Notes: generated by a model from the letters alone, not told the origin. A DNA stretch of 64,000 bases from Flavobacterium anseongense (GCF_021608185.1 NZ_JAKIHN010000001.1:248001-312000), one strand, 5' to 3'; numbered from the stretch's first letter, positions 50,949-61,241 are shown. A program made the numbers and translations.

Positions 50949-53450
50949 TTATTTCTTTTTAGCAGGTGCTTTTTTGGTTGCAGTTTTCTTTGCTGCAGGT
51001 TTTTTTGCAGGCGTTTTTTTCTCAATTAACTCTTTAACTTGTTCCAAAGTTAATTTCGATGCATCAACATCTTTATTTAATTCAATCTTGATTTTGCCTT
51101 TGATGATTACTGATTTTCCCCATCGTGCTTTTTCAACCAGAATTCCTTCTTCTTTCCAATTGTGAATTACCTTATCAATATTCTTTTGCAATTTCTCTTC
51201 AATAAGTTCTGCAATATCAGCTTGCGACAAATTATCGAAATTGTATTTTTTACTTACATTGATAAAAATTCCGTTCCATTTCAAAAATGGACCAAAACGA
51301 CCAACACCTTTTTGAACCGGCTCATTCTTATAAGTTGCAATTGGTGCATCAGCCTGAGCTTTCTCATTTATCAACTCTTGCGCTCTATCCATAGTTACAT
51401 CTAACGGATCTTCGCCTTTTGGCAACGAAATAAATTGTTTTCCGAAACGAACATAAGGTCCAAAACGACCATTGCTTACTTCAACTTCTTCTCCTTTATA
51501 TATACCTAAGCTTTTTGGCAACAAAAATAAATTCAATGCTTCTTCTAAAGTGATGCTGCTAATATTTTGTTCCTGACGCAGACTTGCGAATTGTTTTTCT
51601 TCATCGTCAGCCTCACCAATTTGGGCAACCGGTCCAAACTTACCTAAACGAACCAAAACTTGTTTGCCTGTTTTTGGATCTTTACCTAATATCCTTTCGC
51701 CGCTTTCGCGTTCTGCATTTTCTCCTACTTCAAGCACATTTGGATGAAACTTATCATAGAAATCCTGCATCATTTTTGCCCAATCAATATTTCCTTCTGC
51801 TATTTCGTCAAAATCCTGCTCTACTTTAGCCGTAAAATTATAATCTAATATCGCTGCAAAATTCTTTACCAAAAAGTCATTCACAATCGTCCCGATATCT
51901 GTCGGAACTAACTTCCCTTTATCAGAACCTGTGTTTTCCTTTAAAATCTTTTCTTCAACCTTATTCGCCTGAAGTGTAAGCTGTGTATATTTTCTTTCTA
52001 CGCCTTCTAAGTTTCCTTTTTCAACATACGTTCTGGCAATGATAGTAGAAATGGTTGGTGCATAAGTCGATGGACGGCCAATTCCCAATTCTTCTAATTT
52101 CTTTACCAATGATGCTTCCGTGTATCTGGAAGCTGGTCTTGTATATCTTTCTGTTGCGGTTATATTGTTGTTTAGTAGCTTCTCATTTACTTTCAATGCC
52201 GGTAACATTCCTTCTTGTTCTTCATCGTCGTCGTCATTGCCTTCAAGGTAAACTTTTAAGAAACCTTCAAATTTGATTACTTCTCCCGATGCCTGAAAAA
52301 CTTCTGAATGATTATTGGCTTCAATCTTTACATTGGTTCTTTCAAGTTCGGCATCACTCATTTGTGACGCTAAAGTTCTTTTCCAAATCAAATCGTATAA
52401 ACGTGCTTGGTCTCTTTCAATATTCACAGAACTGCGTGACATATCTGTTGGGCGGATTGCTTCGTGTGCTTCTTGTGCACCTTTGCTTTTGGTGCTGAAG
52501 GTTCTTGGCTTTGAAAACTGTTTTCCGTATGATTTAGTAATTTCAGCTGCAGCCGCAGCCATCGCTTCTTGTGACAAGTTCACACTATCCGTTCTCATGT
52601 AGGTAATCAATCCCGCTTCGTATAAACGTTGCGCGATTTGCATGGTGATTCCAACCGGTAAATACAATTTACGTGCGGCTTCCTGTTGCAAGGTTGACGT
52701 TGTAAACGGCGCAGCCGGGGATTTCTTTGTTGGTTTGGTTTCTAAATCGGCTACCTTATATATAGAACCTATATTTTTATTTAAAAAATCCTCTGCTTCT
52801 TTTTTAGTAGCAAAGTTTTTTGGCAATTTGGCCTTCACTACTTTTCCGGCTTCATTAGTAAATTCTGCAGTTACTGAATAAGAAGCTACAGGTTTGAATT
52901 CTTGTATTTCTCTTTCTCTTTCAACAATCAAACGCACAGAAACTGATTGCACTCTACCTGCTGATAATCCACCTTTTACTTTTTTCCATAGTACCGGAGA
53001 AAGTTCATAACCAACTAATCGATCTAAAACTCTACGTGCCTGTTGGGCATTCACTAAATTATAATCAATTTCTCGTGGATTATCTATAGCTTTTAAAATG
53101 GCATTTTTGGTAATTTCGTGAAAAACAATTCTTTTGGTTTTGGCTTTGTCTAATTTTAATTCTTCTGCTAAGTGCCAGGAAATAGCTTCTCCTTCGCGGT
53201 CTTCATCGGAAGCTAACCAAACCATATCGGCGCTTTTGGCTAAACCTTTTAGTTTTGTGACCAAAGCTTTTTTATCAGATGAGACTTCGTATTTTGGCTT
53301 GAAACCATTGGCAACATCAACCCCAATTTCTTTAGAAGGCAAGTCGGCAATGTGTCCGTAGCTTGACTCTACTTGGAAATCACTTCCCAGAAATTTTTCG
53401 ATTGTCTTGGCTTTTGCCGGTGACTCAACTATAACTAAATTCTTTGCCAT
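50949..53450 (-). CDS. topA: DNA topoisomerase I
   Basis: An 833-residue type IA topoisomerase. It has the TOPRIM domain (LVIVESPAKAKTIEKFLG at residues 4-21; SDEDREGEAISWHLAEEL), the active-site tyrosine in ITYMRTDSVNLS (about 292) and several C-terminal repeats (GRFGPYVRFGKQFISLPKGEDP; VGRFGPFLKWNGIFI). The last 25 residues are a Lys/Ala-rich basic tail (PAKKPAAKKTATKKAPAKKK), which may bind DNA. A TACTTTTG box lies 20 bases before the ATG. First gene of a unit with the arginase-fold gene. Confidence 0.97.
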   Translation of the reverse strand: MAKNLVIVESPAKAKTIEKFLGSDFQVESSYGHIADLPSKEIGVDVANGFKPKYEVSSDKKALVTKLKGLAKSADMVWLASDEDREGEAISWHLAEELKLDKAKTKRIVFHEITKNAILKAIDNPREIDYNLVNAQQARRVLDRLVGYELSPVLWKKVKGGLSAGRVQSVSVRLIVEREREIQEFKPVASYSVTAEFTNEAGKVVKAKLPKNFATKKEAEDFLNKNIGSIYKVADLETKPTKKSPAAPFTTSTLQQEAARKLYLPVGITMQIAQRLYEAGLITYMRTDSVNLSQEAMAAAAAEITKSYGKQFSKPRTFSTKSKGAQEAHEAIRPTDMSRSSVNIERDQARLYDLIWKRTLASQMSDAELERTNVKIEANNHSEVFQASGEVIKFEGFLKVYLEGNDDDDEEQEGMLPALKVNEKLLNNNITATERYTRPASRYTEASLVKKLEELGIGRPSTYAPTISTIIARTYVEKGNLEGVERKYTQLTLQANKVEEKILKENTGSDKGKLVPTDIGTIVNDFLVKNFAAILDYNFTAKVEQDFDEIAEGNIDWAKMMQDFYDKFHPNVLEVGENAERESGERILGKDPKTGKQVLVRLGKFGPVAQIGEADDEEKQFASLRQEQNISSITLEEALNLFLLPKSLGIYKGEEVEVSNGRFGPYVRFGKQFISLPKGEDPLDVTMDRAQELINEKAQADAPIATYKNEPVQKGVGRFGPFLKWNGIFINVSKKYNFDNLSQADIAELIEEKLQKNIDKVIHNWKEEGILVEKARWGKSVIIKGKIKIELNKDVDASKLTLEQVKELIEKKTPAKKPAAKKTATKKAPAKKK

Positions 53451-53470
53451 AATCCGATTGTTTGTGTCGG

Positions 53471-53478
53471 CAAAAGTA
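53471..53478 (-). promoter_or_regulatory. -7 box of topA
   Basis: TACTTTTG on the minus strand matches TAnnTTTG, 20 bases before the topA ATG. No TTG element is seen at normal distance. Confidence 0.5.
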
Positions 53479-53573
53479 AACGTTTTTTTTAAAAAACCGT
53501 TTTATTGCTATTTTTTAACGACGACTGACGCCTTTTAACAAATTATACCTAAGGCAAAAGACGCCAACCAGCT

Positions 53574-53649
53574 AGCCCCGATTGTAGTGAAAATCAACTT
53601 TGGCAAAGTTTAAAACTTTGCCAAAGTTATTGTAACGGAAAGCGGGAAC
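53574..53649 (+). repeat. Constant-arm, variable-hairpin intergenic element, copy 2
   Basis: The same arms as copy 1 (TAGCCCCGATTGTAGTG and ATTGTAACGGAAAGCGGGA) flank a different hairpin, a near-perfect 16-bp stem of AACTTTGGCAAAGTTT with its complement. Same orientation relative to the plus-strand gene as copy 1, and also in a divergent intergenic region. Confidence 0.75.
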
Positions 53650-53710
53650 AAGGACTCGAAGAGTGCTCAAACCTTTCGCTCTAAAACTTTTGTTAAACCA
53701 AACTGCCATC

Positions 53711-53742
53711 TTGTCATATTTTGTAATTTAGTATTATCTTTG
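53711..53742 (+). promoter_or_regulatory. Promoter of miaB
   Basis: TTG (53711-53713), 21-base spacer, TATCTTTG (53735-53742): full consensus match. The ATG lies 45 bases after the -7 box, so the leader contains the dyad at 53765. Confidence 0.75.
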
Positions 53743-53764
53743 CTGTCGCGACAGTGATTTTAAG

Positions 53765-53785
53765 ATACTGAAATAAATTCAGCAT
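53765..53785 (+). promoter_or_regulatory. Pre-ATG dyad, miaB copy
   Basis: ATACTGAA, 5-base loop ATAAA, TTCAGCAT, then AA and ATG. Seven of eight stem positions pair. The same architecture precedes the sigma-54 activator and the HMA gene. Confidence 0.6.
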
Positions 53786-53787
53786 AA

Positions 53788-55242
53788 ATGGAAAAAGAAA
53801 TTGACGAAACACAGCAAGGAACCAGCCTTGTTTTGGAACAAAAAAAAGAAAATACCAAAAAACTATTTATAGAAAGCTATGGCTGTGCGATGAATTTTTC
53901 GGACAGTGAAGTCGTGGCTTCCATATTGACTAACGAAGGTTATAATACTACTACTATATTAGAAGAAGCCGACTTGGTTTTGGTAAACACCTGTTCTATT
54001 CGTGATAAAGCGGAACAAACCGTCAGAAAGCGTTTGGAGAAATACAATGCAGTAAAACGCGAAGTAAATCCGGGAATGAAAGTTGGTGTTTTGGGTTGCA
54101 TGGCCGAACGCTTGAAAGAGAAATTCCTTGTCGAAGAAAAAATCGTCGATATGGTTGTTGGTCCTGATGCTTATAAGGATTTGCCCAATTTATTAAAAGA
54201 AGTCGAAGACGGCAGAGATGCTATTAACGTAATTTTATCTAAAGAAGAAACCTATGGTGATATTTCGCCTGTCCGTTTGATGAGCAATGGTGTGACAGCG
54301 CTTGTTTCTATCACTCGTGGCTGTGATAATATGTGTACATTTTGTGTAGTGCCATTCACTCGCGGACGCGAACGTAGTCGAGAACCACAAAGTATCCTAG
54401 CTGAAATCAAAAATTTATGGAGCAATGGATATAAAGAAGTAACACTTCTTGGTCAAAATGTAGACAGTTATCTTTGGTATGGCGGCGGTTTGAAAAAAGA
54501 TTTTGATAAAGCTACCGAAATGCAAAAAGCCACAGCGGTTGGTTTTGATCAATTGTTAGAAATGGTTGCAGTGCAATTTCCGAAGATGAGAATTCGTTTT
54601 TCGACATCCAATCCGCAAGACATGCACGAAGAAGTGTTGCATGTGATTGCCAAATATCCAAACGTTTGCAAGCATATTCATTTGCCGGTTCAAAGCGGAA
54701 GCGACAGGATTCTTAAGGAAATGAATCGTTTGCACACAAGAGCAGAATATCTACAATTGATTGACAAAATTCATCAAATAATACCTGATGTTAGCGTTAC
54801 ACAGGATATGATTGCCGGTTTTCCAACGGAGACAGAAGCCGATCATCAGGACACATTAAGTTTAATGGAAGCTGTAAAATATGGTTTTGGATATATGTAT
54901 TCATATTCTGAAAGACCCGGAACATTAGCCGGAAGAAAAATGGATGATGATGTCTTAGAAGAAACTAAATTGCGCAGACTTCAGGAAATTGTGGACTTAC
55001 AAAGAACTCACAGTGGCATCAGAACTAAAGAATTTGTTGGTAAAACCGTAGAAGTTTTAGTAGAAAAAGTTTCTAAAAAATCAGATAAAGATTTATCAGG
55101 AAGAAATTCACAGAGTTTTATGGTTGTTTTTCCAAGAGAAAATTATAAAATCGGTGATTTCGTAAATGTAAAAGTCACCAATTGTACCAGCGGAACCTTG
55201 ATTGGTCAAGCGATTGGCTATAGTGAAATGCAAATTAATTAA
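53788..55242 (+). CDS. miaB: tRNA-2-methylthio-N6-dimethylallyladenosine synthase MiaB
   Basis: A 484-residue radical-SAM methylthiotransferase that modifies A37 of tRNAs reading UNN codons. The UPF0004 N-domain has the first cluster cysteines (YGCAMNFSD, Cys33; NTCSIRDKAEQ; LGCMAERLK), the radical-SAM site is ITRGCDNMCTFCVVPFTRGRERSR (about 175-198 in parts) and a TRAM domain closes the protein (EVLVEKVSKKSD ... GDFVNVKVTNCTSGTLIG). All cysteines are present, so it should be active. First gene of a conserved chain running to groEL. Confidence 0.96.
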   Translation: MEKEIDETQQGTSLVLEQKKENTKKLFIESYGCAMNFSDSEVVASILTNEGYNTTTILEEADLVLVNTCSIRDKAEQTVRKRLEKYNAVKREVNPGMKVGVLGCMAERLKEKFLVEEKIVDMVVGPDAYKDLPNLLKEVEDGRDAINVILSKEETYGDISPVRLMSNGVTALVSITRGCDNMCTFCVVPFTRGRERSREPQSILAEIKNLWSNGYKEVTLLGQNVDSYLWYGGGLKKDFDKATEMQKATAVGFDQLLEMVAVQFPKMRIRFSTSNPQDMHEEVLHVIAKYPNVCKHIHLPVQSGSDRILKEMNRLHTRAEYLQLIDKIHQIIPDVSVTQDMIAGFPTETEADHQDTLSLMEAVKYGFGYMYSYSERPGTLAGRKMDDDVLEETKLRRLQEIVDLQRTHSGIRTKEFVGKTVEVLVEKVSKKSDKDLSGRNSQSFMVVFPRENYKIGDFVNVKVTNCTSGTLIGQAIGYSEMQIN

Positions 55243-55245
55243 AAA

Positions 55246-55267
55246 ATACTGAAAATAAATTCAGCAT
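55246..55267 (+). promoter_or_regulatory. Pre-ATG dyad, sigma-54 activator copy
   Basis: ATACTGAA, 6-base loop, TTCAGCAT, then AAA and ATG. Nearly identical to the element before miaB with one extra base in the loop and one before the ATG. Confidence 0.6.
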
Positions 55268-55270
55268 AAA

Positions 55271-56533
55271 ATGGAAACTGTTCAAAGTATAAAACAACGA
55301 TTTGAGATTATTGGGAATGATCCAAAACTCAATCGCGCAATAGAAAAAGCGATTCAAGTTGCTCCAACTGATATTTCGGTATTGGTTGTGGGTGAAAGTG
55401 GTGTTGGTAAAGAAAGTATTCCCAGAATTATTCATTCGCTTTCGCACAGAAAACACGGAAAATATATAGCCGTAAACTGCGGTGCCATTCCCGAAGGAAC
55501 TATTGACAGCGAACTTTTCGGTCATGAAAAAGGTTCTTTTACCGGTGCAAATACAGAGCGTCAAGGTTATTTTGAAGTAGCTGACGGCGGAACAATTTTT
55601 CTGGATGAAGTGGGCGAATTACCATTAGCAACCCAAGTACGTTTATTACGTGTTTTAGAAAATGGCGAGTTCATGAAAGTCGGTTCATCACACGTACAAA
55701 AGACCAATGTTCGTATCGTTGCGGCTACCAATGTAAATTTATTCGATGCCATCGAAAAAGGAAAATTCCGTGAAGATTTGTATTATCGTTTGAGCACGGT
55801 TGATATTCCTTTGCCACCATTGCGTGACCGAAAAGAAGACATTCATTTATTGTTTAGAAAATTTGCTTCGGATTTTGCACATAAATACAAAATGCCTCCC
55901 GTTAAATTGAGTGATGAAGCCATTCAGTTTTTGCAAAAATACCGTTGGAGCGGAAACATCCGTCAGCTTAGAAATTTTGCCGAACAGCTTTCGGTTTTAG
56001 AAACGAATCGCGATATTTCATTGGCAACAATCCAATCTTATTTACCTGTTGAAGGTAGCACTTTGCCTTCGGTTATTGGCGGAAAAAAATCGGAAAATGA
56101 TTTTTCTACCGAAAGAGATATTTTGTACAAAGTTCTTTTTGATATGAAAAGTGATCTGCATGATCTAAAAAAACTAACTTTAGAATTGATGCAAAACGGA
56201 AGTTCGAAAGTGCAGGAAATGAACAAGAATTTGATTCAGAAAGTTTTTGGCTCGAAAGAAGAAGCTATTTCTAACTTTGCTGATGAACCAAGACTGAATA
56301 CCATTTCTTCTCAAAACGAAACAGAGCAAGAAGAATTTGACGATGACGATGATACTAATTATCTGGTAGCAGAAACCATTGATGAGGAAGAAGTATTGAA
56401 ATTAGAACAAAAAGAAATCGAACTCATCAAGAAGTCTTTAGAACGTCACAGAGGCAAAAGAAAAGCCGCTGCTGATGAGTTGGGAATCTCAGAAAGAACA
56501 CTTTATCGAAAAATTAAGCAGTATGACCTATAA
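55271..56533 (+). CDS. Sigma-54-interacting AAA+ transcriptional activator, no receiver domain
   Basis: A 420-residue bacterial enhancer-binding protein. The AAA+ domain (about 12-240) has Walker A GESGVGKE (41-48), the sigma-54 contact loop GSFTGA (88-93, a common variant of GAFTGA), Walker B GTIFLDEVGEL and an arginine-finger region. A Fis-type HTH closes the protein (RHRGKRKAAADELGISERTLYRKIKQYDL, about 392-420). There is no N-terminal receiver or GAF domain, so control must come from another protein or from expression. A long acidic linker (EQEEFDDDDD) separates the domains. A sigma-54-like site lies upstream of groES in the same cluster. Confidence 0.94.
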   Translation: METVQSIKQRFEIIGNDPKLNRAIEKAIQVAPTDISVLVVGESGVGKESIPRIIHSLSHRKHGKYIAVNCGAIPEGTIDSELFGHEKGSFTGANTERQGYFEVADGGTIFLDEVGELPLATQVRLLRVLENGEFMKVGSSHVQKTNVRIVAATNVNLFDAIEKGKFREDLYYRLSTVDIPLPPLRDRKEDIHLLFRKFASDFAHKYKMPPVKLSDEAIQFLQKYRWSGNIRQLRNFAEQLSVLETNRDISLATIQSYLPVEGSTLPSVIGGKKSENDFSTERDILYKVLFDMKSDLHDLKKLTLELMQNGSSKVQEMNKNLIQKVFGSKEEAISNFADEPRLNTISSQNETEQEEFDDDDDTNYLVAETIDEEEVLKLEQKEIELIKKSLERHRGKRKAAADELGISERTLYRKIKQYDL

Positions 56534-56584
56534 TTTTTTTATTTCATAAATAAGTCTTTACGTTTACAGTAACCAAATTATATT

Positions 56585-57409
56585 ATGATGAAAAAAATAC
56601 TCTTCTTTTTTATAACAGCTATTGCATTAACCTCATGCAGCAGCGAGAGTGATACCGTTGTTCCTCCTACTACATTACAAAAAGTTGTTTTTTATTCCAA
56701 CACTCCAAACGAAAGACAATGGAATATCAGCGATGATTTATTGAGAAACATTACTCTTGCCGACGGAACTGTTGTTGAAGAGTTTATCTACGATAGTCAT
56801 AACAGATTGGTAAGCGATATAAAATATACGGGGGGATTAGTTTCTGAAACAACTACGATTACTTATAATGCTGACAATACTATTCAAAGTATCAATGGAT
56901 TACCATATGCATACAATTCCTCCACAAGAACTTACACCTATTCTTATGGTTCCAGTTTTACAATTAGCTGTCAGGTAAATTCAGATTTTTTGGTTGAAAA
57001 TTTCGTGCGAACAGGAACTGATGCCGGAGAATATCACATGGCTTATTCCAGTGGCGATATGACTTCATTTGAAAAAATAAACAGCGGTTCAACCGAAATC
57101 ATTAAAAATTTCCATTTTGATGGATTGTATGGTGCTAATCCTCTTTACAATGCTGTTTTAGCTGTAGCAAGAGTAAAATCATTGACCGATCCAAATTTCT
57201 TTATTGATGGTGTAGCTTCGACAAGTATAGCCGGTGGTTATGACAGAGGTGCATCTGACAACCATTATTATAGTTATGGTTACTCTTCTTCTACAAGTAA
57301 TAATCCAACTCATAACGATAAAGATTTCTCAATTGGCATTGAAGTTTTAGACAATAGTATGAATACTGTTGGTGTCTACTCTTTTGCAGATTACATCTAC
57401 CAATTTTAA
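56585..57409 (+). CDS. Lipoprotein, RHS-like repeat character, unknown function
   Basis: A 274-residue lipoprotein (MMKKILFFFITAIALTSCSSESD, lipobox Cys18 by this start; an ATG one codon later is equally good). The middle has RHS/YD-like strands (VVEEFIYDSHNRLVSDIKYTGGLVSETTTITYNADNTIQSINGLPY), where Y-D-x-x-x-R-L and Y-N-x-D-N are typical. No enzymatic motif is visible. It interrupts an otherwise conserved gene order between the sigma-54 activator and lptE, so it may be a lineage-specific insertion. Confidence 0.72.
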   Translation: MMKKILFFFITAIALTSCSSESDTVVPPTTLQKVVFYSNTPNERQWNISDDLLRNITLADGTVVEEFIYDSHNRLVSDIKYTGGLVSETTTITYNADNTIQSINGLPYAYNSSTRTYTYSYGSSFTISCQVNSDFLVENFVRTGTDAGEYHMAYSSGDMTSFEKINSGSTEIIKNFHFDGLYGANPLYNAVLAVARVKSLTDPNFFIDGVASTSIAGGYDRGASDNHYYSYGYSSSTSNNPTHNDKDFSIGIEVLDNSMNTVGVYSFADYIYQF

Positions 57410-57461
57410 CCCTTCCATAATTCAAAATAAAGAATTACTTTAGCGGTCTTTAATTGTTACC

Positions 57462-57965
57462 ATGAAGTTTTTCAGATTACTTTCCTTTTTAATTCTTGCC
57501 ATCAGCATTAACAGCTGTTCGGTATATAACTTTACTGGTGCTAAGCCAATAGATGCTAAGTCATTTCAGGTGAACTTTTTTCAGAATAATGCCGACCTAA
57601 TTGAGCCCGGAATTGAACGAAGATTTACTATCAGACTTCAGGAAATTATTCAGAATCAAACCAACCTGGATTTGACCAATTCCAATGGTGATTTGCTTTA
57701 TGAAGGCGAAATTGTTGAATATAGAATAACCCCAATGCAAGCCACTGCTTCTCAAACTGCCGCTCAAAGTAGATTGACCATTTCGGTGAATGTTCGTTTT
57801 AGCAATAAAAATAAAGAAGCCGATAATTTTGAAAGACGTTTTTCTTTTTACAGAGATTATGAAGGAAGCTCTCTTCCAACAGGCTCGGTATTAAACGACT
57901 ATATCGATGAAATTTTTGAGCGTATAACGCAAGATGTTTTTAACGAATCACTAGCAAAGTGGTAA
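57462..57965 (+). CDS. lptE: LptE-like LPS assembly lipoprotein
   Basis: A 167-residue lipoprotein with lipobox INSCSVYNF (Cys19). The sequence KSFQVNFFQNNADLIEPGIERRFTIRLQEII matches the LptE family of Bacteroidetes, in which LptE supports LptD in placing lipopolysaccharide in the outer membrane. The later block DLLYEGEIVEYRITPMQATASQTAAQSRLTISVNVRF is typical. Its position before secG and groES is conserved in Flavobacteriaceae, which supports the call. Confidence 0.85.
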   Translation: MKFFRLLSFLILAISINSCSVYNFTGAKPIDAKSFQVNFFQNNADLIEPGIERRFTIRLQEIIQNQTNLDLTNSNGDLLYEGEIVEYRITPMQATASQTAAQSRLTISVNVRFSNKNKEADNFERRFSFYRDYEGSSLPTGSVLNDYIDEIFERITQDVFNESLAKW

Positions 57966-57966
57966 G

Positions 57967-58782
57967 ATGAACTTAACCGATTACACATATTTACTAAACA
58001 AACCCGACGCCATCAATGATAGGTATGCCGAAACATTGGACAATGTTTTGACTGCATTTCCCTATTTTCAAAGTGCGCGTGTGTTGAAGTTGAAACATTT
58101 GTATAATCAGGATAGTTTTAATTATAATTATGCATTGAAAGTTTCTGCTGCTTATACTACAGACAGAAGTATTTTATTTGACTTTATCACTTCCGATTCT
58201 TTTGTTTCGGTTCAAAAAGGCTTGTATGAAAAGAAACTCGAAGAGTTAATGAACATGAGCGTCATAGGAAGTGAACACATTATTGTCGAAGCCAACCAGC
58301 CTGTTGTTGATGCCTTAGAACAATCTATTTTGACTTCTATCAAAGAAGCTTCAACCACAGAAGAACAAAAAGCAGAAGAAAAATTGGAAATCGGAAAACC
58401 ATTGGAGTTTTCTAAAAACGAGAAGCATTCTTTTCAGGAATGGCTGCAATTGTCTCGATTAAAACCAATCATTAGAGAAGAAAGCAAGCCTTCAATTGAT
58501 GATGATAAAAAGAAAAAATTGGATTTAATCGATAAGTTTATAGAAAACAATCCAAAGATAACTCCAATTGCAAAAGACGCTACAGTTCCGGTGATAGAAG
58601 TCATTTCAGAGGACACTTCTTTCCTGATGACAGAGACTTTAGCCCGAGTATATTTAGAACAAAAAAAATATTCAAAAGCAATTCAAGCCTATGAAATATT
58701 AATTTTGAAATATCCGGAAAAAAGTAGTTTCTTTGCAAACCGAATTTCGGATATTAAAATTTTACAACAAAATAATAATTAA
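57967..58782 (+). CDS. Tetratricopeptide-like hypothetical protein
   Basis: A 271-residue cytosolic protein without signal peptide. The start is LTDYTYLLNKPDAINDRYAETLDNVLTAFPYFQSARVL, and the C-terminal region has one clear TPR unit (TETLARVYLEQKKYSKAIQAYEILILKYPEKSSFFA, about 220-255 in parts). The middle is charged and probably disordered. It starts one base after the lptE stop, indicating coupling. Its function is unknown; the conserved position between lptE and secG suggests an envelope or secretion link. Confidence 0.8.
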   Translation: MNLTDYTYLLNKPDAINDRYAETLDNVLTAFPYFQSARVLKLKHLYNQDSFNYNYALKVSAAYTTDRSILFDFITSDSFVSVQKGLYEKKLEELMNMSVIGSEHIIVEANQPVVDALEQSILTSIKEASTTEEQKAEEKLEIGKPLEFSKNEKHSFQEWLQLSRLKPIIREESKPSIDDDKKKKLDLIDKFIENNPKITPIAKDATVPVIEVISEDTSFLMTETLARVYLEQKKYSKAIQAYEILILKYPEKSSFFANRISDIKILQQNNN

Positions 58783-58785
58783 GTA

Positions 58786-59118
58786 ATGAGCACATTTTCA
58801 ATCTTTTTAGTATTAATAACAATAGTTTGTTTTTTATTAATCATAGTAGTTATGGTACAAAACCCTAAAGGTGGCGGTTTATCATCTTCATTAGGTGGTT
58901 CAACTCAAATAGGTGGCGTTCAAAAAACAACTGACTTTTTAGATAAAAGTACTTGGACATTAGCCACTATATTAATCGTTTTGATTTTATTATCAAGCTT
59001 AAGTTTCACCGGAAGCACCAGTGATGCTAACTCAAAAATCATTGATGAGACAGAAGCGGCAGTGCCAAAAACGGTAACTCCGGCTCCTGCTAAACCAGCT
59101 GAGACTCCAAAAAAATAA
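58786..59118 (+). CDS. secG: Preprotein translocase subunit SecG
   Basis: A 110-residue protein with two membrane helices (FLVLITIVCFLLIIVVMVQ and LATILIVLILLSSLSF) and the family loop MVQNPKGGGLSSSLGGSTQIGGVQKTTDFLDKSTW between them. The C-terminal 30 residues are Pro/Ala/Lys-rich (KTVTPAPAKPAETPKK), common in Bacteroidetes SecG. It forms the SecYEG channel with SecY and SecE. Three bases after the preceding gene and followed by a terminator. Confidence 0.95.
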   Translation: MSTFSIFLVLITIVCFLLIIVVMVQNPKGGGLSSSLGGSTQIGGVQKTTDFLDKSTWTLATILIVLILLSSLSFTGSTSDANSKIIDETEAAVPKTVTPAPAKPAETPKK

Positions 59119-59137
59119 TTTGTATACAAAAAATATA

Positions 59138-59168
59138 ATGCCAGCACTGACATGCTGGCATTTTTTTT
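59138..59168 (+). terminator. Terminator after secG
   Basis: AATGCCAGCA and TGCTGGCATT form a 10-bp perfect stem with a 6-base loop and a run of eight T. It separates the miaB-secG unit from groESL. Confidence 0.93.
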
Positions 59169-59183
59169 AGGAACAATATCGCT

Positions 59184-59198
59184 TGGCACAATTTCTGA
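59184..59198 (+). promoter_or_regulatory. Sigma-54-like -24/-12 site upstream of groES
   Basis: TGGCAC, 5 bases, CTGA: the GG of the -24 element and the G of the -12 element have the exact sigma-54 spacing, but the final C of TTGC is A here. It lies 42 bases before the groES ATG, directly after the secG terminator. No TAnnTTTG box is found in this region. Confidence 0.45.
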
Positions 59199-59239
59199 CT
59201 AGCAAAAACCAACTTTAAAATAACATAAATTCATAAATT

Positions 59240-59515
59240 ATGGCATTAAATATTAAACCTCTTTCGGATAGAGTTATCATTGAACCTGCTGCTGCAGAAA
59301 CGCAAACAGCATCTGGGATTATTATTCCGGATACGGCTAAAGAAAAACCACAAAAAGGAACTGTTGTAGCTGTTGGAAACGGTAAAAAAGACGAACCATT
59401 AACAGTTAAAGTTGGCGATGTTGTTCTGTATGGAAAATACGCCGGAACGGATTTAAAGTTCAATGGAAAAGATTACCTAATCATGCGTGAAGATGATATT
59501 CTTGCAATTATCTAA
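59240..59515 (+). CDS. groES: Co-chaperonin GroES
   Basis: A 91-residue chaperonin-10. The start [36 protein letters not shown] includes the mobile loop (about 15-33) that contacts GroEL, and the rest has [30 protein letters not shown] and the end [13 protein letters not shown]. It caps GroEL during protein folding. 51 bases separate it from groEL, with which it is co-transcribed. Confidence 0.97.
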   Translation: MALNIKPLSDRVIIEPAAAETQTASGIIIPDTAKEKPQKGTVVAVGNGKKDEPLTVKVGDVVLYGKYAGTDLKFNGKDYLIMREDDILAII

Positions 59516-59551
59516 CTAGATTAAGATTTGAGAATTAAGTAGTAAGACTAA

Positions 59552-61198
<1,647 letters not shown>

Positions 61199-61241
61199 TT
61201 TGAAGTACGAGTTACGAAGTAAAAAGTACAAAGTATATATT
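61199..61241. repeat. Short self-similar intergenic tract after groEL
   Basis: Words GAAGTACGAG, TTACGAAGT, AAAAAGTACAAAGTA repeat with small changes ahead of the terminator. No coding role. Confidence 0.4.

Larger units (their letters stand above)
53451..53787. other. Divergent intergenic region topA / miaB
   Basis: The 337 bases hold the topA -7 box, copy 2 of the variable-hairpin element, the miaB promoter and the pre-ATG dyad. No small gene is supported. Confidence 0.7.

Noticed and set aside
52289-52602. Overlapping plus-strand frames opposite topA
   Set aside because: topA is complete on the other strand; these frames have no family features.
53574-53649. Variable-hairpin element as a simple terminator of topA or miaB
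   Set aside because: It lies upstream of both divergent genes, so it cannot terminate either of them, and its arms are shared with the copy at 11557.
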